Made by a program: the position numbers and the translations under genes | The notes under the pieces: generated by a model | The model's database searches: none | What the model was told of the DNA's origin: nothing | Seen by the model: the letters and a program-made list of their open reading frames with translations, nothing else | DNA from: an uncultured Eubacteriales bacterium | GTDB lineage: Bacteria > Bacillota > Clostridia > Oscillospirales > Oscillospiraceae | DNA length: 23,113 nucleotides | NCBI GenBank assembly: GCA_900549405.1 | Contig: URNZ01000028.1 | Location: 1 to 23,113 of the forward strand | Direction of reading: 5' to 3' | Shown: positions 15,559 through 22,662 of the stretch, piece after piece | Numbering within the stretch: the stretch's first letter is position 1 | Layout of the letters: every line of letters begins with the position of its first letter

Positions 15559-15642
15559 GTTAGGAGTTAGGAGGGATGAGTGATGAGTTCGCGCAGAACT
15601 CCTAACTCCTAACTCCTAACTCCTCACTCATCACTCATCACT
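15559..15642. repeat. short tandem heptamers in inverted array
   Basis: Direct copies of GTTAGGA and GATGAGT form a left arm (15559-15589). The right arm (15598-15642) is built of AACTCCT, then CTCACTCATCACTCATCAC. The arms are reverse complements with unequal copy number, so they can form a hairpin. The right end reaches into dusB and supplies its last codons and its stop. Confidence 0.85.
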
Positions 15643-16614
15643 TCCGCACAAGTCCCGCTTGATCCCCTTGGTCACCCGGTACACGTCCTCCAGGGTGGTG
15701 ATCTTTACGATCTGCTCCTTGTAGAAGCCCGCATGGGGTACGCCCTTTAGATACCAGGCGTAGTGCCGCCGGGCCTCCAGGCAGGCGATCTTCTCCCCCT
15801 TGATGGCGGCGGACTGCTCAAACTGCCGCACCGCCGTGTCGCAGCGCTGGGCCAGAGGGGGCATGGGGGGAATGGGCTTGCCCTCCAGGGCCGCCTTGCA
15901 CTGGGCAAACAGCCAGGGGTTGCCGAACACCCCTCTGCCGATCATGGCGATATCCGCCCCGGTGTACCGCAGGATGCGGGGGGCGTCCTCCGGCTTGAAC
16001 ACGTCGCCGTTGGCCATGACGGGGATATGCACCGCCTCTTTCACCGCCCGGATATAGTCCCAGTTGGCCGTTCCGGCGTACATCTGGTTCCGGGTGCGGC
16101 CATGGACGGCCACGGCGGCCACCCCGGCCTGCTCCATGGCCTTTGCAAACTCCACGCAGTTGATGGAGCCCTTGTCCCAGCCCAGGCGGAACTTCACCGT
16201 CACCGGGCGGTGTGCCCCCCGGATCACCGCCTCGGCCACCCGCACCGCCTTATCCGGGTCCCGCATCAGGCCGGAGCCGTCCCCGGAATTCGCCACCTTG
16301 GGCACAGGGCAGCCCATGTTGATATCGATGATGTCCGCCCCGGAGACCTCAGCGGCGATGGCCGCCGCCTCCTCCATGCACATGGGGTCGCTGCCGAAGA
16401 TCTGGGCGGCGGCGGGGTGTTCCCCCTCCCCCAGCTTCAGCAGGGGCACAGACTTCTTGTCCTGAAAGCACAGGGCCTTGGCGCTGACCATCTCCGTGCA
16501 GGTCAGCCCCGCCCCCTGCTCCCGGCAGATGGCCCGGAAGGACGCGTCCGTCACCCCCGCCATGGGGGCCAGGGCCAGGGGCGTTTCGATCATGATTCCA
16601 CCGATGTTGACCAT
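15631..16614 (-). CDS. dusB: tRNA-dihydrouridine synthase (DusB type)
   Basis: This FMN enzyme reduces uridines in the tRNA D-loop. The 327-aa product is a TIM barrel with a C-terminal helical domain. Visible motifs are LAPMAGVTD with FR (15-27), NMGCP with the catalytic Cys102, VTVKFRLGWD, VHGRTRNQMYAG, IPVMANGDV and MIGRGVFGNPWLF. The ATG at 16614 is 7 bases after GAGG; the open frame continues to 16680, into the promoter. The last residues (SDE) and the stop are encoded by the heptamer repeat at 15559-15642, so the tail may have been altered by repeat invasion. It is divergent from the DUF815 gene and shares a promoter region with it. Confidence 0.94.
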   Translation of the reverse strand: MVNIGGIMIETPLALAPMAGVTDASFRAICREQGAGLTCTEMVSAKALCFQDKKSVPLLKLGEGEHPAAAQIFGSDPMCMEEAAAIAAEVSGADIIDINMGCPVPKVANSGDGSGLMRDPDKAVRVAEAVIRGAHRPVTVKFRLGWDKGSINCVEFAKAMEQAGVAAVAVHGRTRNQMYAGTANWDYIRAVKEAVHIPVMANGDVFKPEDAPRILRYTGADIAMIGRGVFGNPWLFAQCKAALEGKPIPPMPPLAQRCDTAVRQFEQSAAIKGEKIACLEARRHYAWYLKGVPHAGFYKEQIVKITTLEDVYRVTKGIKRDLCGSDE

Positions 16615-16650
16615 ATATGAACCTCGTTTTTCTCGTTTCGTAGTCTGGCT

Positions 16651-16702
16651 ATTGTAACATATCTGTCTGGTAATTGACAAGGGCGGAACATGCCATTACA
16701 AT
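16651..16702. promoter_or_regulatory. overlapping divergent promoters for dusB and the DUF815 gene
   Basis: Plus strand: TTGACA (16674-16679), 17 bases, TACAAT (16697-16702). Minus strand: TTGTCA (16675-16680), 18 bases, TACAAT (16651-16656). The two -35 boxes occupy nearly the same bases on opposite strands, so RNA polymerase cannot bind both at once. Confidence 0.75.
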
Positions 16703-16736
16703 AAGGGGAAAACAACAGAAACGGGAGCGAGACAAC

Positions 16737-17978
16737 ATGAACTTTTCTTCTCTGCGGTATGCCCTGCGGGGCCTGTCCGCTTATCGCACGCTGCTGGACG
16801 ATGAGAACGAATCTATCCTGGACTATGCCGCCACCGTGCTCTATACCCTGGCCAACGGCCAGAAGGAGCAGGACGAGGAGGAGCGGGCCGAGTGGGGCGA
16901 AAACGCCCTGTCCGCCTATGCCTGTCTGTTCCAGGCCCTGTGCGACGGGGGCTTCTCCGGCATCGGGGACTGGCTGTGGGACAAGCTGCGCTACACCGAG
17001 ACCCCCTTTGCCCTCTCCGCCCAGTCTGACGGCGCCTCCCCCGCCCTGGAGCAGGCCGCCCGCCGGGACGTGGACGCCCTGCTGGCTCTGGCCGGTCTGG
17101 ACTGCGGCGCCATTTTAACGGCCATCGCCGCCCTGCTGCCCCCGGAGCAGACCTCTATGGTAGAGGCCATGCCCCGCTGGGTCTCCTCCGCCCCCTTCGA
17201 CTTTGACCGCCTGGTCCAGTTCTATCGGGACCACGGGGCGGGGCTGTATGCCCGCTATCGGGCCTTCCTGTGGGAGGACGGCCAGCTGATCCCCGTGGCC
17301 GACCCGGACTGCCCCAAACCGGAGGACCTGCTGGGCTATGAGCAACAGCGCAGCCAGGTGGAGACCAACACCCGCCAGATGATGGCCGGGCACTATGCCA
17401 ACAACGTCCTCCTCTTCGGCGACGGCGGCACGGGCAAGTCGGCCACGGTGAAGTCCATGCTCTATCTCCCCGGCATGGAGGACCTGCGCCTCATCGAGAT
17501 CCAGAAGGAGAATCTCACCGGCCTGCCCCAGCTGATGCGCTCCCTGCGGGACAAGCGGCAGAAATTTATCCTGTTCATCGACGATTTGGCCTTTGACCAG
17601 GACGACAAGACCTATTCCTCCATGAAGACCATTCTGGAGGGCAGTCTGGAGAAGCGGCCTGCCAACGTGGTCATCTATGCCACCTCCAACCGCCGCCACC
17701 TGGTCCGGCAGAACTTCAGTGACCGGGGCAATGACGAGGTGGACGCCTCCGAGACCATTGCGGAGAAGACCGCCCTGGCCGAGCGCTTCGGCCTGCGCAT
17801 CCCCTATCTGTCCATGAGCAAGGCCGACTTTTTGGCCCTGGTGGACTATCTGGCCGGACAGGCCGGGCTGACCCTCCCCGCCCAGGAGCTCCACGCCCGG
17901 GCCATGACTTGGGAGATCCGCCACTCCGGCCGCACCCCCCGTGTGGCCCGGCAGTTTATCGCCAGCCTGCTTGGGTGA
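16737..17978 (+). CDS. DUF815 family AAA+ ATPase
   Basis: The 413-aa protein matches the DUF815 family of AAA+ ATPases, whose cellular role is not established. The N-terminal 200 residues are helical and not conserved in any way I can use. The ATPase part begins near 205 with the P-loop GDGGTGKS (228-235), Walker B FILFIDDL with D282/D283, and a sensor segment ATSNRRHLV (315-323), followed by an arginine-rich lid. The ATG at 16737 follows GGGAG by 9 bases; the frame extends to 16674, but that is the promoter. It appears to be a single gene ending at the terminator 18201-18237. The role is unknown; helicase-loader-like or chaperone ATPase work would fit the fold. Confidence 0.87.
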   Translation: MNFSSLRYALRGLSAYRTLLDDENESILDYAATVLYTLANGQKEQDEEERAEWGENALSAYACLFQALCDGGFSGIGDWLWDKLRYTETPFALSAQSDGASPALEQAARRDVDALLALAGLDCGAILTAIAALLPPEQTSMVEAMPRWVSSAPFDFDRLVQFYRDHGAGLYARYRAFLWEDGQLIPVADPDCPKPEDLLGYEQQRSQVETNTRQMMAGHYANNVLLFGDGGTGKSATVKSMLYLPGMEDLRLIEIQKENLTGLPQLMRSLRDKRQKFILFIDDLAFDQDDKTYSSMKTILEGSLEKRPANVVIYATSNRRHLVRQNFSDRGNDEVDASETIAEKTALAERFGLRIPYLSMSKADFLALVDYLAGQAGLTLPAQELHARAMTWEIRHSGRTPRVARQFIASLLG

Positions 17979-17989
17979 ATTGATTTTCA

Positions 17990-18138
17990 GCCTTCCCCCT
18001 GGAAGGGGGAAGGTGGCCCGAAGGGCCGGATGAGGGTGAGCATCGTTGGTGCGGTGGTCATCGAACGGGCGGACACGGAGGTCCGCCCCTACAAAAACCA
18101 TCGTAGCTCGCCGTAGGGGCGGACCTCTGTGTCCGCCC
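17990..18138. repeat. composite repeat, copy 2
   Basis: A unit matching 13680-13732 stands at 17990-18036. The segment GGTGC-GTGGTCATC-AACGGGCGGACAC then follows as in copy 1, with the opposing GGGCGGAC/GTCCGCCC units at 18067-18092 and 18113-18138. The closing inverted outer unit of copy 1 is missing here. Nothing coding is seen between 17979 and 18236. Confidence 0.85.
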
Positions 18139-18200
18139 GCGATACTCGTACAGCCAACGGTGAACGGATAATATCCGCCTCTACGCCTAATTTACCATTG

Positions 18201-18237
18201 AAAACCGCAGCGTCCCGGCGGGACGCTGCGGTTTTTT
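18201..18237. terminator. bidirectional terminator between convergent genes
   Basis: A perfect 12-bp stem (18205-18216 with 18220-18231), extended by A-T pairs, has TTTTTT on the plus side and TTTT on the minus side. It ends the DUF815 gene from the left and the GTPase-NYN gene from the right. Confidence 0.9.
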
Positions 18238-20885
18238 CAGCTCTTTTTGATCTTCGCCGTGTGCTTCAGCTTGTTTTCCTCCCGGGGGCGCACGTTGTGG
18301 CGGGCGATGAGGGCGGCGATCTCCCCCCGGGTCTGCTCTACCTCGGCCCGGAAGGCCCGGGCGGACAGGCGCAGGGCCCCGTGGCCCAGGATGATCCACT
18401 GCTCCATGCCGTCGGAGGTGGCCACCCGCACCCGGTGGTCCTTCCCCAGGTCATAGGTGGTCTTTTCAATGTAGGCGTCGGCGGTCTCCGCCTCCTTCGT
18501 ATACACCACATAGATACCGTTCCGCCGCTCCACCGAGCCCACGCCCCCCTTCACCTTGTAGGCGTCGAAGACCAGAATGACCTGGCACTTGCGGAAGGCC
18601 CGGTATTCGATCAAAAGCTCGGTGAGGACTTCCCGGGCGGCGTTCACGTCCTGCCTGGCCAGGGCGTGGAGGTCGTCCCAGGCGAAGATGATGTTATACC
18701 CGTCCACCAGCAGATATTCCGGCGTGGCCTGCTGGTCCCGGATGTCATATTTTTCGCTGAGGCTGGTGCGGGCGGGCTTTTTCTGGCTCTCGAAGGCCGC
18801 GGGGCGCTTCACCGGGCCATAGGTCTGCTCGAACAGAGCCTGAAGCTCCTTGTCCTGCTCCAGGCTGCCGCCCCGGCGGTCTAAACTCCCCCCGGCGGGA
18901 GTTGCGGCAGGCTCCGGCTCCTCCGGGGCGTTCAGGGCCAGGCCGCTGTCCACGTGGGCCATGGCCGCCACCTGGTCCCAGGGGACGTAATAGCCCCCGC
19001 CGTGGGCGCAGAACACCGAGCCGGTGGGGTTCAATTCGTCCCGCTCCGGGTCATAGCCGATCTCCTTCACGATCTCTTCGGCGTTGTGGCAGGGCTCATA
19101 ACCCCGCAGGGCACAGGACAGCCGCCCGCAGCCCCGGGTGTAGGCGGTGACCGTCTGCCAATAGTCTCGCATCCCCGCCACCGGGGCAAAGCCGGTGAGC
19201 AGGGTCATGTCCCCCTGGCTCTGGGGCGGCTCCACCGTGCCCCCCATGGTCTGGATGTCCGTCATGGCCCGGCCCACGCACTCGGCGGGCACCTCCAGGG
19301 TAAAGTCGTAAAAGGGCTCCAGCAGAATGCTCTGGGCCTGCATCAGGCCCTGGCGCACCGCCCGATAGGTGGCCTGGCGGAAGTCGCCCCCCTCGGTGTG
19401 CTTCTCGTGGGCTCTGCCGGTCAGCAGGGTGATCTTCACGTCGGTGAGGGGGGAGCCGGTGAGCACCCCCGGGTGGTCCCGCTCCAGCAGGTGGGTGAAG
19501 ATGAGCCGCTGCCAGTTCAGGTCCAGCTGGTCGGTGGAGCAGGCGGTGGCCAGCTGCACCCCGCTGCCCCGGGGACCCGGCTCCAGCAGGAGATGGACCT
19601 CGGCATAGTGGCGCAGAGGTTCGAAGTGACCGACGCCCTCCACCGTGCTGGCGATGGTCTCCCGATACAGCACCCGGCCCGGGCCGAAGTCCACTTCTAA
19701 GTCAAACCGCTGGGCGATGACCCGCTTTAAAATTTCCAGCTGCACCTGGCCCATCAGCCGCACCTGGATCTGCTTCCACCGGCTGTCCCACACAAAGCGG
19801 AGCATGGGGTCCTCCTCCTCCAGCTGCCGCAGCTTTGGCAGCACGGCGTGAGGGTCGGCCCCCGGGGGCAGGACCAGTTCATAGGTCAGGGCGGGCTCTA
19901 AGGCCGGGCGCTCCCCCTCCCCCTGGGCCCCCAGGCCCTGGCCGGGGCGGGTGTGGGTCAGACCGGTGACGGCCACCACGCTGCCCGCCTCCGCCCGGTC
20001 CAGGCTGCGGAACTTGGCCCCGGAGTAGAGGCGCAGCTGGTCGGCCTTCTCCTCCCAGCGGTCCTCCCCCTCCCCGCCGGACAAGGGGGTCTTGGCTTTT
20101 AAGCTGCCCCCGGTGATCTTCATCCAGGTCAGGCGGCTGCCCTGGTCGTCCCGGGTGATCTTGAACACCCGGGCAGCAAATTCTTGGGGATAGTCCGGCA
20201 CTGGGAGATAGCGGTCCAGGCCGGACAGAAACTCCTCCACCCCCTCCAGCTTCAGGGCGGAGCCGAACCAGCAGGGGAACAGCTTCCGCTGGGCGACCAG
20301 CCGGGAGACCGTCCCGTCTGGGATGGCTCCCCCGGCCAGGAAGTCCTCCAGCGCCCCCTCGTCGCACAGGGCGATCTCCTCATCCCGGGCGCTCTGGTCG
20401 GCGGTAAAGTCGATGCACCGGCTGTCCAGGCTCTCCCGCAGGTTTGCCAGCACGGCGGCTCTGTCCGCCCCCGCCAGGTCCATCTTGTTCACAAACAGGA
20501 ACACGGGCAGGTGATAGCGCTCCAGCAGCCGCCACAGGGTGCGGGTGTGGCCCTGGACCCCGTCGGTGCCGCTGATGACCAGCACGGCGTAGTCCAGCAC
20601 CTGAAGGGTGCGCTCCATCTCGGCGGAGAAGTCCGCGTGGCCTGGGGTGTCCATCAGGATCAGTTCTTTCTCCTCCCCCAGGGGCAGCAGGGCCTGCTTG
20701 GAGAAGATGGTGATGCCCCGCTCCCGCTCCAGCTGGTCGGTGTCCAGATAGGCGTCCCCGTGGTCCACCCGGCCCAGGCGGCGCAGCTGTCCCCCGGTGT
20801 AGAGCAGGGCCTCGTTCAGGGTGGTCTTGCCCGCGTCCACATGGGCCATCACGCCCACGCATATGTGTTTCGTTGCCATAACCAT
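18237..20885 (-). CDS. Tet(M)-like translational GTPase fused to a YacP/Rae1-type NYN ribonuclease domain
   Basis: The 882-aa protein has two parts. Residues 1-650 are an EF-G/Tet(M)-type ribosomal GTPase with a fully canonical centre: AHVDAGKT (14-21), RGITI (56-60), DTPGHADF with catalytic His83, NKMD (133-136). Domains II-V end near NPTGSVFCAHGGGYYVPWD. A polar linker (about 655-720) leads to an NYN/PIN-like domain (722-865) that reads like YacP/Rae1 of Bacillus: LLVDGYNII (D728), VFDAY (D774), KEAETADAYIEK (E800, D803), ATSDGMEQW (D825). Rae1 cleaves mRNA in the ribosomal A site, the site EF-G and Tet(M) also occupy. The domain IV tip (HEKHTEGG) differs from the Tet(M) SPVSTPAD loop, so plain tetracycline protection is not implied. 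ATG 20885 or 20879 could be the start; both have weak ribosome binding sites. Confidence 0.9.
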   Translation of the reverse strand: MVMATKHICVGVMAHVDAGKTTLNEALLYTGGQLRRLGRVDHGDAYLDTDQLERERGITIFSKQALLPLGEEKELILMDTPGHADFSAEMERTLQVLDYAVLVISGTDGVQGHTRTLWRLLERYHLPVFLFVNKMDLAGADRAAVLANLRESLDSRCIDFTADQSARDEEIALCDEGALEDFLAGGAIPDGTVSRLVAQRKLFPCWFGSALKLEGVEEFLSGLDRYLPVPDYPQEFAARVFKITRDDQGSRLTWMKITGGSLKAKTPLSGGEGEDRWEEKADQLRLYSGAKFRSLDRAEAGSVVAVTGLTHTRPGQGLGAQGEGERPALEPALTYELVLPPGADPHAVLPKLRQLEEEDPMLRFVWDSRWKQIQVRLMGQVQLEILKRVIAQRFDLEVDFGPGRVLYRETIASTVEGVGHFEPLRHYAEVHLLLEPGPRGSGVQLATACSTDQLDLNWQRLIFTHLLERDHPGVLTGSPLTDVKITLLTGRAHEKHTEGGDFRQATYRAVRQGLMQAQSILLEPFYDFTLEVPAECVGRAMTDIQTMGGTVEPPQSQGDMTLLTGFAPVAGMRDYWQTVTAYTRGCGRLSCALRGYEPCHNAEEIVKEIGYDPERDELNPTGSVFCAHGGGYYVPWDQVAAMAHVDSGLALNAPEEPEPAATPAGGSLDRRGGSLEQDKELQALFEQTYGPVKRPAAFESQKKPARTSLSEKYDIRDQQATPEYLLVDGYNIIFAWDDLHALARQDVNAAREVLTELLIEYRAFRKCQVILVFDAYKVKGGVGSVERRNGIYVVYTKEAETADAYIEKTTYDLGKDHRVRVATSDGMEQWIILGHGALRLSARAFRAEVEQTRGEIAALIARHNVRPREENKLKHTAKIKKS

Positions 20886-20914
20886 CTCTCGCTTCCGCAG
20901 ATCATATCTTGTTT

Positions 20915-20943
20915 ATTATGCCAGCTTCCGGGCGGCAGTTCAA
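20915..20943 (-). promoter_or_regulatory. promoter of the GTPase-NYN fusion gene
   Basis: On the minus strand TTGAAC (20938-20943), 17 bases, CATAAT (20915-20920). The leader is about 25 bases and shows no attenuator, unlike the long leader of tet(M). Confidence 0.65.
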
Positions 20944-20985
20944 TCCCTTTTTCCCCGCCGGGGCACAAGTTCGACGGGCTTTGTC

Positions 20986-21014
20986 TGGACATTTCGTGCC
21001 AACTGGGGTATAAT
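20986..21014 (+). promoter_or_regulatory. promoter of the CmpB-type membrane protein gene
   Basis: TGGACA (20986-20991), 17 bases, and a perfect TATAAT (21009-21014) on the plus strand, 33 bases before the start codon. It faces away from the promoter at 20915-20943. Confidence 0.75.
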
Positions 21015-21046
21015 TTACATCTAAAAATTTTTTGTGGGAGGGCCCC

Positions 21047-22021
21047 ATGTATCAATTCCTGTGGATCTTCTTTGTCTATGCCTTTCTGGGCTGGTGTACC
21101 GAGGTAAGCTATGCCGCCCTGCGCACGGGCAAATTTGTCAACCGGGGCTTTCTCAACGGCCCCGTCTGCCCCATCTACGGCTGCGGCGTGGTGGTGGTGC
21201 TGGTCGGACTGACCCCCTTAAAGGGCAACTTCGTGCTGCTGTTTCTGGGTTCGGTAGTCCTCACCTCTGTGCTGGAGCTGACCACCGGCTTTGTGCTGGA
21301 AAAGCTGTTCCGCCAGCGGTGGTGGGACTACTCTGACAAGCCCTTCAACCTGGGGGGCTATATCTGCCTGGAGTTCTCCATCATGTGGGGCTTTGCCTGT
21401 CTGTTCGTGGTGGACATTCTCCACCCGTCCATCGAGTTCTTCATCCGTCTCATCCCCCACACCCTGGGCTGGGTGCTGCTGGGCCTGTTCTCCGCCGCCA
21501 TGGCGGTGGATCTGGCCGCCACGGTGCGCACCATTGCCAAGCTCAACCGCCAGCTGGACCAGATCGACCAGCTGGCCCGCCGGCTGAAGACCGCCTCCAA
21601 CGAGTTCGGCGAGAACCTGGCGGACCGGGTGCTGGAGGCCGCCGAGCGCAGCGCCGACTGGAAGGAGGACTGGGAGGCCGCCGCCGAGGAGTGGTCCCAG
21701 CGCCGGGCGGAGTTTCAGGTGCAGCTGGCCCAGAGGAAGGAGCGCCTGGAGGGCGAGCTGGCCCAAAAGCGGGAGCAGATGGAGGACGAACTGCGCCAGC
21801 ACGCCCAGGAGCAGGCCGTGCGCCTTCAGGAGGGCCACGACAATGCCCGGGCTGAGCTGGACGCCTGGCGGGAGAAGCTCCAGACCCAGCTGGACAGCCG
21901 GGTGTTCGGCCAGCGCCGCCTGATGGCCGCCTTCCCCAAGATGCGCTCCACCCGCCACCGCCAGGCCATGGAGCAGCTGCGCCGCCGCATGGAGCGCCGC
22001 GCCCCCTCCAAAAGAAAATGA
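21047..22021 (+). CDS. ABC_trans_CmpB-family membrane protein with a coiled-coil tail
   Basis: The 324-aa protein begins with a membrane domain (about 1-155, four or five spans) that matches the putative ABC-transporter type IV (CmpB) family. The marks are GWCTEVSYA, FVNRGFLNGPVCPIYGCG, LEKLFRQRWWDYSDKPFNLGG and the following spans. From about 170 to 300 it is strongly charged (KERLEGELAQKREQMEDELR), a likely long coiled coil in the cytoplasm, and it ends in a very basic tail. The family has no proven transport function and no ABC ATPase gene is nearby. The ATG at 21047 follows GGGAGGG closely; five codons upstream a GTG-like start at 21032 is less likely. The DUF1836 gene follows after 63 bases. 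Confidence 0.85.
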   Translation: MYQFLWIFFVYAFLGWCTEVSYAALRTGKFVNRGFLNGPVCPIYGCGVVVVLVGLTPLKGNFVLLFLGSVVLTSVLELTTGFVLEKLFRQRWWDYSDKPFNLGGYICLEFSIMWGFACLFVVDILHPSIEFFIRLIPHTLGWVLLGLFSAAMAVDLAATVRTIAKLNRQLDQIDQLARRLKTASNEFGENLADRVLEAAERSADWKEDWEAAAEEWSQRRAEFQVQLAQRKERLEGELAQKREQMEDELRQHAQEQAVRLQEGHDNARAELDAWREKLQTQLDSRVFGQRRLMAAFPKMRSTRHRQAMEQLRRRMERRAPSKRK

Positions 22022-22084
22022 ATTGCAATTTTCATTATGCCGTGATACCATGTCGGTAATGACTGGTAGAAGGAGAAGTGCCCT

Positions 22085-22618
22085 ATGGAGGAATTACACG
22101 AATTAAAAAGCCGCATGGAGCAGGAGCGCCCCGCCCGGTGGGAGGAGCTGCCCGACCTGGCCCTGTACATGGACCAGATCGTCTCCTATATGCCCCGGCA
22201 GCTCATCCACTTTGACCAGGGGGAGACCCTCACCTCCGCCATGGTGAATAACTATATCAAAGACGGCCTGGTCCCCCGGGCCGACGGCAAGCGCTATGGC
22301 CCGGTCCACCTGGGCTATCTCACCGCCGTGTGCGCCCTGAAAAAGGTGCTGCCCGTGCGGGACATCGGCGTGCTGGTGTCCGCCGGACAGCAGACGGACA
22401 AGGACAACGAGACCCTGTATAACTATTTCTGCGCCGCCCTGGACCGGGCCCTGACGGACACGGCCCAGGCCATTGACGACAACGCCCAGCGGGGCGACCT
22501 GCCCCGGATGGCCCTGGACCTGGCCCTGCGCAGCTATGCCGCCCAGCTGGCCTGCGCCCGCATTCTGGACATCCTCCAGCCCGAGCAGGAAGAGCCGGGC
22601 CACAAGAGCAAAAAATGA
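22085..22618 (+). CDS. DUF1836 domain protein
   Basis: The 177-aa protein belongs to DUF1836, a Firmicutes family of unknown function with a likely helix-turn-helix-like N-terminal part. The recognised stretch is LPDLALYMDQIVSYM, then TLTSAMVNNYIKDGLVPRAD, YGPVHLGYLTAV and LKKVLPVRDIGVL (about 22-98). The rest is helical. The start has AGAAGGAG about 9 bases upstream. A DNA-binding role is a guess from the fold. It lies 63 bases after the membrane protein gene and 44 bases before the degV-like frame, so it may be cotranscribed with both. A weak promoter-like TTGCAA/TACCAT is present in the gap at 22022-22060. Confidence 0.85.
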   Translation: MEELHELKSRMEQERPARWEELPDLALYMDQIVSYMPRQLIHFDQGETLTSAMVNNYIKDGLVPRADGKRYGPVHLGYLTAVCALKKVLPVRDIGVLVSAGQQTDKDNETLYNYFCAALDRALTDTAQAIDDNAQRGDLPRMALDLALRSYAAQLACARILDILQPEQEEPGHKSKK

Positions 22619-22662
22619 CCGGGGCCGCCGCCCCGCCGCCCCATGGAAAGGAGTGCATCCCT

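Noticed and set aside
18237..20885. Calling the GTPase-NYN protein a tetracycline resistance determinant
   Set aside because: The GTPase part is Tet(M)-like, but the domain IV tip differs from the Tet(M) SPVSTPAD loop, there is no tet-type leader attenuator, and no mobile element surrounds it.
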